Made by a program: the position numbers and the translations under genes. Shown one piece after another: positions 1 to 7,351 of a stretch of DNA of 28,276 bases. Below the pieces are notes generated by a model that had not been told where the DNA came from, did no database searches, and saw only the letters and a list, made by a program, of their open reading frames with translations. This DNA is from CAVTWS01 sp964390555. GTDB lineage: Bacteria > Actinomycetota > Acidimicrobiia > Acidimicrobiales > SHLQ01. The first letter of the stretch is position 1. Each line of letters begins with the position of its first letter. Location: contig CAYMJU010000049.1 in assembly GCA_964390555.1 (NCBI GenBank), positions 1 through 28,276 on the forward strand, in the 5' to 3' direction.

Positions 1-120
1 CCGAATACGCATAAACCAGCAGCGCGACCATCATCGACGGCTCGTGCGCCGCAGCCCCCCACCCGTCGCGGCGATAGGCACCATAGAACGCATCCAGGTT
101 CAGCTCCGCAACCGCCTGCG
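1..120 (-). mobile_element. IS1182-family-like transposase fragment (DUF772-type N-terminal region)
   Basis: Read on the minus strand in the SDR frame, the last ~38 residues include LDAFYGAYRRDGWG followed by EPSMMVALLVYAY. This is the conserved block of IS1182-group transposases (pattern LdLsaFYaaYR.DG.G..AydP.mmvaLLlYAY). The ~25 residues that normally precede it are missing, so the fragment starts inside the transposase gene and no terminal inverted repeat is visible. Codon choice also shifts: TAT is used repeatedly for Tyr here, while neighbouring genes use almost only TAC. The fragment continues past the window edge, so the rest of the element cannot be judged. The family call is by pattern recognition. 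Confidence 0.7.
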
Positions 121-616
121 AGAGCGCGACGCCGCTCTTCAGCGCCCCGTACGGCAGGCGGTCGGCCTTGGGGTCGCGGATCGAGTACGCCGACGTCGTG
201 ACGATCGTTCCTTCGCCGCGGGCGATCAGGTGAGGTACCGCGGCGCGGAGGATGCGGACGGTTCCCATCAGCACGTCGTCGAAGGCGCCGAGCCAGGCCT
301 CGTCGGGTGAGTCGAGGGGCACGTGGCCGGCCAACCCGGTGAGCACGGCCACGCCGTCGAGTCCGCCGAAGGACTCGACCGCGGCGCCGACGATGCCGTT
401 GGCGTCGTCGGTCGACGTGACGTCACCGGTGACCGCGGTGATCTCGGCTCCGGTCTCGGTGGCGAGGGCCGCGGCGGCGGCTGCGGCCCGACCGGCGTCG
501 CGGCCGGCGATGGCAACCCGGGCACCGTCCTCGGCCAGGCAGCGCGCGGTTGCGAGCCCCATGCCGGCGGTGCCCCCGACGATCAGGTACCCCTTGCCAG
601 CGACTCGCAGATCCAC
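1..616 (-). CDS. Truncated short-chain dehydrogenase fused in frame to transposase remnant (open at window edge)
   Basis: The GTG start at 616-614 follows AGGAG by 6 nt. The first ~165 residues are a Rossmann-fold short-chain dehydrogenase/reductase: a Gly-rich nucleotide loop GGTAGMG near residues 14-20, a GDVT segment, a Ser-containing TTSAYS strand and the catalytic YGALK (YxxxK). SDRs of this class are about 250 aa and use NAD(P)(H) on small alcohols or ketones. After YGALKSG the usual C-terminal substrate lobe (IRVNAV..PG) is absent. From about position 120 down to 1 the same frame reads as the N-terminal region of an IS1182-type transposase. The reading frame has no stop before base 1. 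The N-terminal part is clearly an SDR. As it stands the protein is probably not a working enzyme, unless the junction is an assembly artefact. It is transcribed divergently from the acyl-CoA dehydrogenase operon. Confidence 0.75.
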   Translation of the reverse strand, partial: MDLRVAGKGYLIVGGTAGMGLATARCLAEDGARVAIAGRDAGRAAAAAAALATETGAEITAVTGDVTSTDDANGIVGAAVESFGGLDGVAVLTGLAGHVPLDSPDEAWLGAFDDVLMGTVRILRAAVPHLIARGEGTIVTTSAYSIRDPKADRLPYGALKSGVALSQAVAELNLDAFYGAYRRDGWGAAAHEPSMMVALLVYAYS

Positions 617-756
617 GGCTATCTCCTCACGACCAAAGCGTGCACCGCGCGGCGTACGTGCCCCAGCGGTATCGCGCAGGGCCGCGGCCGACTCTACAAC
701 TGCCCTTGTCGTAGGTGACACTTGTGTCAACTTTCCGCCCCGCCCACGAGGTGACC

Positions 757-1923
757 ATGTCCGGAGCCGCGGCCGGCACCAATCTGACCGCCGATCGGTT
801 CGACAGCCCGGTCGCGTTCGCAACCGCGTTCGATGCGTTCCTGCGGTCCGACCCGCGCATCGACGAGTTCCGTAACTACTGGCACCCCGACATCGAGGTG
901 TCGGCGCCTCACCTCGAAAGGCTCCAGCACCTCTTGTTCGAGGAGGGTTGGTCGCGCCTCGGCTGGTCGGCCGCTTTCGGTGGGCTGGGCGGCGACCCGG
1001 TCTTCCGGGCCGCCATGTTCGAGACGCTCACGAACCGCGACATCCCGTTGCCCGACGGGTTCCTCACCCTCGAGATCCTGGCTCCAGTCCTGCTCGAGAA
1101 CGCGCCCCATCTCGGCCAGCGCTACTTCGCCCCGATGCTCGCCGGTTCCGAGACGTGGAGCCAAGCTTTCAGCGAACCCGACGCCGGCAGCGACCTGGCG
1201 TCGCTGCGCACCCGGATGGAGCCCGACGGCGACGGTTGGCGGATCACCGGGCAGAAGGTGTGGTCGTCGTTCGCCCACCTGTCGAACCGGTCGGTCATGC
1301 TGGTGCGCAGCGGCGAGGCCGGGCATCGCGGTCTCACGATGATCCTGCTCGACGTCGACCAGCCCGGCGTAGACGTTCGCCCCATTCGGGCCGAGGACGG
1401 CCGCAACCACTTCTCCGAGCTGTTCCTCGACGGCGCCCACCTCCCCGGCGACCGCATCATCGGGCAGCTCGGCAACGGGTGGGCGGTCGCCATGTCGATG
1501 CTCCAGTGGGAGCGGGGCGCGTGGGGCTGGCAGCAGCAGGGCCGGTTCCACCGGCGCCTCGACGTGGCATTGCGGGACTCGGTCCTCAACCGGGCGGCCC
1601 CGTCGTCGCTCGGCCGCGCTTACACTGCACTCTCCGCGCTGCGTACCCATACCCGCGACACCGTGTACCGCCTGGCCCGCGGCGAGGAACTGGGTGCCGA
1701 GACCTCGGTCGACAAGCTGCTGCTCGTCGACGCCGAGACCGCCTGTTACGACGCCGCTCGGCACACGCTCGCCCCGCTGCTCGAGGTCGGCGACGACGAC
1801 CCGAGCGCCTGGTGGCGCTCCGAGTTCCTGTACAGCCGGGCCGCACCCATCTACGGCGGGTCACAGGAGATCCAACGCACGCTCGTCGCCCAGCGCCTGC
1901 TCGGCATGCCTCGGGAGCGCTGA
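757..1923 (+). CDS. Acyl-CoA dehydrogenase, large (FAD-binding) subunit type
   Basis: This 388-aa flavoprotein of the acyl-CoA dehydrogenase (ACAD) superfamily should introduce an alpha-beta double bond into an acyl-CoA. The middle domain carries the ACAD signature QAFSEPDAGSD near residues 136-146, followed by the beta-strand region ending GQKVWSS. The C-terminal helical domain ends with YGGSQEIQRTL near 366-376 and a LLGMPRER tail, typical of the large subunit of actinobacterial alpha2beta2 ACADs (FadE29-like, about 387 aa). The ATG at 757 is preferred over 715 because GAGGTG lies 3 nt upstream and the shorter N-terminus fits the family. The stop is 2 nt from the next start, so the two products are probably made together as a heterodimer. 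The substrate is unknown; steroid side chains or branched acyl chains are possible by analogy only. Confidence 0.88.
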   Translation: MSGAAAGTNLTADRFDSPVAFATAFDAFLRSDPRIDEFRNYWHPDIEVSAPHLERLQHLLFEEGWSRLGWSAAFGGLGGDPVFRAAMFETLTNRDIPLPDGFLTLEILAPVLLENAPHLGQRYFAPMLAGSETWSQAFSEPDAGSDLASLRTRMEPDGDGWRITGQKVWSSFAHLSNRSVMLVRSGEAGHRGLTMILLDVDQPGVDVRPIRAEDGRNHFSELFLDGAHLPGDRIIGQLGNGWAVAMSMLQWERGAWGWQQQGRFHRRLDVALRDSVLNRAAPSSLGRAYTALSALRTHTRDTVYRLARGEELGAETSVDKLLLVDAETACYDAARHTLAPLLEVGDDDPSAWWRSEFLYSRAAPIYGGSQEIQRTLVAQRLLGMPRER

Positions 1924-1925
1924 CC

Positions 1926-2882
1926 GTGGACGCCGAGTCACTGGAACTGCTCCGATCGAGTCTCGCCCGGGTTCTGGGCGAGACCGCCGACGCGCCACTT
2001 TCCATGCGGCTCGCCGCGCTGGGTTGGGACGACGTGGTCGCCGACGATCGGGTTGGCGCGCTGGTCGCCCTGTTCGAGATCAAGGGTGCGCTGCGGTCCT
2101 CGGCCGACGCCCTCGACACGGTCATGGCGCCGCTGCTCGCGGTCGACGGGGCGGTCCCCGACGCCGTCGCGCTACCCGCGACCCTGCACCCCGACGAGCG
2201 GTCGGTCACGGTCGACCGGGGCCGGGCGACCGGTCGCGGCATCACGATGTGCCGACCGGGATCCGGCGCGGGCGTCGCCGCCCGGACCGCCGATGCGCTC
2301 GTCCTTGTCGCCGCCGATGCCTGCTCGTTCGAGCCGATCGGCGGGATCGACCCCGACCTCGGCCTCCACGCGGTCATCTTCGATTCGGTCGAGGTCCTCG
2401 CGAGCGACACCGGCAGCGCGGCAGACGCCTGGTCGGCGGCGGTGGCGACGGGTCGATGGTGCCTCGGCGCCGAGCTCACCGGGTTGGCCCGCCGGGTCGT
2501 GGCCGACGCGGTCGCGTACACCAAGGACCGGCACCAGTACGGGAAGGCGATCGGGACGTTCCAGGCTCTGCAGCACCGATTGGCCGACGCCCACGCCATG
2601 GGCGTCGGATCCGGACACCTCGTCGCCGAGGCAGCGGTCTCCGGCGCGGCCTGGGACGCCCTCGTCGCCAAGGCCTACGCCGGGCAGGCCGCCGAGGAGG
2701 CCTGCCGCCAGGCTCAGCAGAGCTACGGCGCCATCGGCTTCACCTGGGAGCACGATCTGCACCGTTTCATCCGCCGGTGCTACGTGCTCGACGCCATCCT
2801 CGGGGGGTGGCGCACCCTCGAATCCGAGATCGGCGAGGACCTGCTCGCCGAGCGATCCCTGCCCCGCATCGGCGCGCTGTAG
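1926..2882 (+). CDS. Acyl-CoA dehydrogenase-like protein, small-subunit type
   Basis: This is a 318-aa ACAD-related protein, shorter than classical ACADs (about 380 aa) and close to the partner subunits of heteromeric actinobacterial ACADs such as FadE28. The N-terminal half is divergent and lacks the SEPxAGSD signature. The C-terminal helical domain is recognisable from YTKDRHQYGKAIGTFQALQH near residue 198, followed by EEACRQAQQSYGAIGFTWEHDLHRFIRR. The GTG start at 1926 lies 2 nt after the preceding stop, a strong sign of translational coupling. In known alpha2beta2 ACADs one polypeptide supplies most of the catalytic residues and the other completes the FAD site; this gene is the likely second polypeptide. 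The assignment as partner is an inference from length, order and spacing. Confidence 0.85.
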   Translation: MDAESLELLRSSLARVLGETADAPLSMRLAALGWDDVVADDRVGALVALFEIKGALRSSADALDTVMAPLLAVDGAVPDAVALPATLHPDERSVTVDRGRATGRGITMCRPGSGAGVAARTADALVLVAADACSFEPIGGIDPDLGLHAVIFDSVEVLASDTGSAADAWSAAVATGRWCLGAELTGLARRVVADAVAYTKDRHQYGKAIGTFQALQHRLADAHAMGVGSGHLVAEAAVSGAAWDALVAKAYAGQAAEEACRQAQQSYGAIGFTWEHDLHRFIRRCYVLDAILGGWRTLESEIGEDLLAERSLPRIGAL

Positions 2883-2912
2883 ACCGAACGAATTCGAGAA
2901 CGAGGACCACCG

Positions 2913-5069
2913 ATGCCACTTGCCGTCTCCGACGACCATCACGCTCTCGCCGAGGTCGCCCGCGGGTTCCTTGCCGAGCACGGCGCACTCGCGGCCGCCC
3001 GGACGACGCTCGAGGCGCCGGCGGAAGCGCGGCCCGCGTTCTGGGGCGCCATGGCCGAGATCGGCTGGATGGGACTGCACCTACCCGAGGAGCACGGCGG
3101 TCAGGGGTTCGGGCTCGCTGAGCTCGCGGTCGTCGTCGAAGCCATGGGCGCCTCGGTGACGCCAGGCCCGTTCCTCGCCACAGTCGTCGCCGCGGCAGTG
3201 ATCGATCGCTGTGGCACGGAGGCTCAGCGGGCGGCCTGGCTGCCCGGCCTGGCCTCGGGTTCCCTTGCCGCTGCCGTCGGCTTCGGCTCATCGTCGGTCG
3301 AGCGGTCCGGGAACGCGCTGCGGGGCGACGCCGGGTGGCTGCTCGGCGTCGGGACGGCCGACATCGTGCTCATCGCCACCGGCGACGACCTCGCCATCGT
3401 GCCCCGCGGCGCGACCGGGCTCGCCGTCGAACCCGGCAACAGCCTCGACACCACACGTCGGTTGACGCGGGTTCGTTGCGACGGGGCCGTGGCAGCCGAC
3501 GACGCCATCGTGCGTGGCGGCCGGATCGAGGCGCTGCGGGTCGGCCGTGCTCTCGCCGCCGCCGAAGCGGCCGGCGGCGCGCGCACCTGCGTCGACATGG
3601 CCGTCGCCTACGCCAAGGTGCGCGAGCAGTTCGGCCGCGCCATCGGTTCGTTTCAGGCCATCAAGCACCATTGCGCCGAGATGCTCGTCGACGCGGAGCT
3701 GGCGGCCGCGGTCGCTTGGGATGCCAACCGGCTGATCGACACCGATGCTCCCTCACAGTTGTCGGCCGCGGTCGCCGCGACCCAGGCCCTCCCGGGGTTC
3801 CAGCGCTGTGCCCAGAAGAACATCCAGATCCACGGCGGCATCGGCTACACGTGGGAGCACGACGCCCACCTGTACCTGCGGCGGGCGGCGTCACTCGTCG
3901 CCATCTTCGGCTCCGACGGCGACGGTGCCCGAGAGGTCGCCGCCGTTCGAGAGGCTGGGGTCGAGCCTCGGCTGAGCGTCGACCTGCCGCCCGAGGCCGA
4001 GACGTACCGGGCCGAGGCCCGGGACTTCCTCGCCCGCCATGACGCCCTCGCCGGCCAGGCCCGCAAGGACCTGCTCGTCGACTCTGGCTACTTCGTGCCC
4101 CACTGGCCCACGCCGTGGGGCCGCGCCGCCGGCGCCATCGAGCAGCTCGTGATCGACGAGGAGCTGCCCGCGGTCGAGCAACCGAAACTCGGCATCGGTG
4201 GGTGGGTGATGCTCACCATCGTCCAGCACGCCAGGCCCGACCAGGCGGCCCGGTGGGTCCGCCCGAGCCTCATGGGCGAGCTGCGGTGGTGCCAGCTGTT
4301 CAGCGAGCCCAACGCCGGGTCCGACGCCGCGGCGATCACCACCCGGGCCATCGAGGCGCCGGGCGGGTGGAAGGTCAACGGCCAGAAGGTCTGGACCAGC
4401 GGCGCCCAGGACTGCAACATGGGGCTGGCGACGGTTCGAACCGACCCGTCGGCGCCCAAACACGCCGGCGTGAGCACTTTCGCCATCGACCTCACCGCAC
4501 CGGGGGTCGAGATCCGGCCGCTGCGGGAGCTCACCGGTGAGTGCCTGTTCAACGAGGTGTTCTTCGACGATGTCTTCGTGCCCGACGACGACGTGGTCGG
4601 CGAGGTGGACGCGGGCTGGACCGTGGCCCGAGCGACGCTCGGCAACGAGCGGGTCTCGATCGGCGGCAACAAGGGCAACCTCGACCTCGTCGAGGCCGAC
4701 GACCTGATCGCGCTTCTCTCCGACCACGCGCCACATGACCCGGGCGCCGCGGCAGCAGTCGGGGTGCTGCTGGCCGAGAACCACGCCATGTCCGTCATGA
4801 ACCTTCGCCAGATCGTGCGGGCCCTGATCGGCGGCCCTCCCGGTCCCGAGGGCAACATCACCAAGCTGCTGTCGGCCGAACATGCCCAGCGCGTCGCCGA
4901 GCTCGGCCTGAGGCTGATTGGCACCGGCGCCGTCGCCGGCACCGCGCCCGAGGTCGCCCACAGCTACCTGTTCACGCGCTGTTTGACCATTGCCGGCGGC
5001 ACGTCGGAGATCGTCCGCAACCTGATCGCCGAACGTATCCTCGGCCTCCCCCGCGAGAGGATGGCGTGA
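2913..5069 (+). CDS. Two-domain fused acyl-CoA dehydrogenase (FadE34/ChsE3-like architecture)
   Basis: This 718-aa protein contains two consecutive ACAD modules. Residues 1 to about 345 resemble the small subunit: an N-terminal helical domain with WMGLHLPEEHGGQGFG, then YAKVREQFGRAIGSFQ near 233 and GGIGYTWEHDAHLYLRR near 309-325. Residues ~360-718 resemble the large subunit: QLFSEPNAGSD near 461-471, GQKVWTSGAQD near 494, and GGTSEIVRNLIAERILGLPRER at the C-terminus. M. tuberculosis FadE34 (about 711 aa) has the same tandem layout, and there both halves form one functional unit. The ATG lies 30 nt after the previous stop, with an AACGAGGACC ribosome-binding region just upstream. It sits directly behind the unfused pair, so the operon holds the split and the fused version of the same design. 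Confidence 0.9.
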   Translation: MPLAVSDDHHALAEVARGFLAEHGALAAARTTLEAPAEARPAFWGAMAEIGWMGLHLPEEHGGQGFGLAELAVVVEAMGASVTPGPFLATVVAAAVIDRCGTEAQRAAWLPGLASGSLAAAVGFGSSSVERSGNALRGDAGWLLGVGTADIVLIATGDDLAIVPRGATGLAVEPGNSLDTTRRLTRVRCDGAVAADDAIVRGGRIEALRVGRALAAAEAAGGARTCVDMAVAYAKVREQFGRAIGSFQAIKHHCAEMLVDAELAAAVAWDANRLIDTDAPSQLSAAVAATQALPGFQRCAQKNIQIHGGIGYTWEHDAHLYLRRAASLVAIFGSDGDGAREVAAVREAGVEPRLSVDLPPEAETYRAEARDFLARHDALAGQARKDLLVDSGYFVPHWPTPWGRAAGAIEQLVIDEELPAVEQPKLGIGGWVMLTIVQHARPDQAARWVRPSLMGELRWCQLFSEPNAGSDAAAITTRAIEAPGGWKVNGQKVWTSGAQDCNMGLATVRTDPSAPKHAGVSTFAIDLTAPGVEIRPLRELTGECLFNEVFFDDVFVPDDDVVGEVDAGWTVARATLGNERVSIGGNKGNLDLVEADDLIALLSDHAPHDPGAAAAVGVLLAENHAMSVMNLRQIVRALIGGPPGPEGNITKLLSAEHAQRVAELGLRLIGTGAVAGTAPEVAHSYLFTRCLTIAGGTSEIVRNLIAERILGLPRERMA

Positions 5070-5073
5070 AGCC

Positions 5074-6426
5074 ATGAGTGGAGGACTGCCGGAAGGCACC
5101 GACGAGAAGATCTGTTCGTGGGTCGAGGAGCTCCTCGGCGGAACTGTCGTCAAGATGGATCGCCAGCCCCGGTGGCGACCGATGTGGATCATCGACATCG
5201 AAGCTGGCGGGGTGACCCGCAAGGTCATCGCTCGCGGCGAACGCACCGACGCGCTGTTGCAGTTCCCGCTCGACCACGAGATGCGGTTCCAGCGGGTATT
5301 GCACGAACAGGGCATCGAGGTGCCCGAGGTGTTCGGATGGAGCGACGACCCCCGGGCGTTCCTGATGGAGGCGGTGCCCGGCCGACCCGGCTTCGCCGAC
5401 GCCCCCGATCACGAGCGCGACACTGTCGTCGACGAGTACCTCCAAGCGCTCGCCGCGATCCACCAGCTTCCTCTCGAACCGTTCCTCGCGGCCGGGATCA
5501 TGGGGCCGGCCACTCCAGCGGAGTCGGTGACCTTCGGGCAGACCCGCTATCACCTGACCTATCGGGCCACCAAGGCCCGGCCCGACCCGCTGCTCGAGTT
5601 CGTCATGGGCTGGCTCGAACGGCATCCGCTCACTGGACGCACGCGGGTCGCGCCGATCGTGTGGGACTCGGGCCAGTTCCATCATCACGGTGGGCACCTG
5701 GCCGCGGTGCTCGACGTCGAGATCGGCCACCTCGGCGATCCGATGATGGACTTGGCGGCGTGGCGCATGCGCGACACCGTCATCCCGTTCGGCGACTTCA
5801 ACAAGCTGTACGACCGCTACGGGCAACTTGTCGGCAAACCGGTCGACTACGACGCCATCGTCCATCACCACCTGTTCTTCACCCTCACCAACCAGTTCGC
5901 GTTCCACCAGGCGCTCGCGCAGCCACAGCTCGGCACCGACTACATGACCTACGCCCAGTGGGTGAGCGAGACCAACCTCCACGCTCTCGAGACGATGTGC
6001 GAGATCCTCGGCCTCGATGAGCCCGACCCGCCCGTTCCGGTCGCGCGCGACTCGGCGGTCGCCGCCGTCCACGAGCACCTCGTCCGGTCGCTTCGCGAGA
6101 TCAGCGCCGACGACGAGTACACGCGTTACCAGGTGCGCATCGCGTTCCGGCTCGCCCGCCACCTCGCCCGCTACGACGAGGTCGGCGCCGACTTGGCTGA
6201 GGCTGATCTCGCCGATCTCACCGAGCTGCTCGGCTCGCGGCCCGACAGCTGGTCCGACGGCGAAGCGAAGCTGGAGCAGTTCATCTGGGCCGACCACGCC
6301 GCCGGTGGTCCCAACGACGAGAAGCTCGTGCTGTTGCTGCTGAAGCGGGCCCAGCGGTACAAGCTGCTGATGGGTCCCCCCGGCTCCGCCATGGCCGCCC
6401 ACCACCGCATGCAGCCGCTCTACTAG
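5074..6426 (+). CDS. APH-fold phosphotransferase family protein with degenerate catalytic loop
   Basis: This 450-aa protein has the fold pattern of the aminoglycoside phosphotransferase/choline kinase family (PF01636-like). The N-terminal lobe ends in FLMEAVPG, then come a helical insert with LAAIHQLPLEPF and a catalytic-loop region near residues 196-222. In active members this loop reads HxDxxxxN. Here the aligned segment is VWDSGQFH: the Asp (D198) is kept, but His is Val and Asn is His. The second metal-binding Asp is present in LDVEIGHLGDP (D214). The C-terminal ~150 residues form a helical extension. The start is 4 nt after the preceding stop, so it belongs to the ACAD operon. Relatives occur next to ACAD genes in actinobacteria, but their substrate is not established. 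Antibiotic resistance is not implied. Confidence 0.75.
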   Translation: MSGGLPEGTDEKICSWVEELLGGTVVKMDRQPRWRPMWIIDIEAGGVTRKVIARGERTDALLQFPLDHEMRFQRVLHEQGIEVPEVFGWSDDPRAFLMEAVPGRPGFADAPDHERDTVVDEYLQALAAIHQLPLEPFLAAGIMGPATPAESVTFGQTRYHLTYRATKARPDPLLEFVMGWLERHPLTGRTRVAPIVWDSGQFHHHGGHLAAVLDVEIGHLGDPMMDLAAWRMRDTVIPFGDFNKLYDRYGQLVGKPVDYDAIVHHHLFFTLTNQFAFHQALAQPQLGTDYMTYAQWVSETNLHALETMCEILGLDEPDPPVPVARDSAVAAVHEHLVRSLREISADDEYTRYQVRIAFRLARHLARYDEVGADLAEADLADLTELLGSRPDSWSDGEAKLEQFIWADHAAGGPNDEKLVLLLLKRAQRYKLLMGPPGSAMAAHHRMQPLY

Positions 6427-6477
6427 CTGGCCCGGCTCGGCGTGTCGCCGGGCTGGCGTTGTCGATACGTTGACGGC

Positions 6478-7308
6478 GTGGACGGGGGAAAGGGTGTCGA
6501 GCGGCTGGTGCGCAAGCTCGACATCGAGGAGATCGACCGCAACCTCTACCGGGCCCAGAATCTGCGGACCAACCCGTCCTACCCGCTCTACGGCGGGCAG
6601 GTCGCCGCCCAGTCGTTGGTGGCGGCCGCGCGCACCGTGCCCGAGGACCGCACGGTCCACTCGTTGCACGGCTACTTCCTCCGGGCCGGGAACTCGCAGC
6701 AGCCGATCATCCTGCACGTCGAGCGCGATCGCGACGGCAAGTCGTTCAGCGCTCGCCGGGTCGCAGCCGTTCAATCCGGTGAGGTCATCTTCAACTTGGC
6801 GGTGTCGTTCCACGTGCGGGAGGACAGCCCGGTGTGGCCGGTCGAGCCGGGTGAGCCCATGGGTGATCCGTCGTCGCTGCCCCGAACCGCGGCCGAGCAC
6901 GTCAGCTACGAGCAGCTCGACATGTTCGACATCCGCACCGAGCAGGCCTTCCTCGACCGTGCCGATCCGCGCGAGCGCGAGGTGCCCCATCGCCTGTGGA
7001 TCCGGAGCCTCGCCCCACTTCCCGACGACCCGCTCGTCCACCTGGCCGTCGCGACGTACGTGTCCGATCTGGGCAGTGGCCTGTCGAAGATTCGCCAACA
7101 GGGTGGGCCGAGCCTCGATCACGCGGTGTGGTTCCACCACCCGATGCGGCTCGACGACTGGGTGCTGCTCGACCAGGAGCCGATGGCGGTGGCCGGCGGC
7201 CGCGGCTTGTATCGCGGCACGATGATCGACCCGTCGGGTCGCGTGTGCGCCAGCCTCATCCAGGAACACCTGGTACGGCCCGCCACCCGCCGCCCCACAA
7301 CCTCGTGA
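6478..7308 (+). CDS. tesB: Acyl-CoA thioesterase II (TesB family)
   Basis: This 276-aa double-hotdog thioesterase hydrolyses acyl-CoA to free acid and CoA. The N-terminal hotdog contains NPSYPLYGGQVAAQSLVAAA, HSLHGYFLRAG and KSFSARRVAAVQ. The C-terminal hotdog carries the TesB active-site residues: Asp in VSDLGS (about D197), Ser in PSLDHAVWFHHP (about S212, in place of E. coli Thr228) and Gln in IQEHLVRP (about Q262). The 50-residue spacing from Ser to Gln matches E. coli TesB. The GTG at 6478 is chosen because it leaves the short N-terminus seen in the family; an upstream GTG at 6442 would add 12 unrelated residues. It lies 51 nt after the phosphotransferase gene and closes the plus-strand lipid operon, converging on the CoA ligase. 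Confidence 0.92.
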   Translation: MDGGKGVERLVRKLDIEEIDRNLYRAQNLRTNPSYPLYGGQVAAQSLVAAARTVPEDRTVHSLHGYFLRAGNSQQPIILHVERDRDGKSFSARRVAAVQSGEVIFNLAVSFHVREDSPVWPVEPGEPMGDPSSLPRTAAEHVSYEQLDMFDIRTEQAFLDRADPREREVPHRLWIRSLAPLPDDPLVHLAVATYVSDLGSGLSKIRQQGGPSLDHAVWFHHPMRLDDWVLLDQEPMAVAGGRGLYRGTMIDPSGRVCASLIQEHLVRPATRRPTTS

Positions 7309-7351
7309 CCTTCCCAGAGCTGCGAACTGGCGCGCTCCAGTCAACGGTGAG

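Noticed and set aside
715..759. Upstream start at 715 for the first ACAD
   Set aside because: No ribosome-binding site is seen there, and 757 has GAGGTG at good spacing and gives the usual N-terminus.
948..1923. Start of the small ACAD subunit at 948, giving a 644-aa protein
   Set aside because: The first 326 residues only shadow the large-subunit gene in another frame; the GTG at 1926 begins the real product.
5074..6426. Aminoglycoside resistance enzyme
   Set aside because: The APH fold is shared by many kinases. The catalytic loop is degenerate and the gene sits in a lipid-catabolism operon.
4972..7344. 790-aa minus-strand open frame opposite the phosphotransferase and tesB genes
   Set aside because: High GC content makes long antisense frames common. 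The plus-strand genes show clear family motifs, while this frame gives only Val/Gly/Arg-rich sequence with no recognisable domain.
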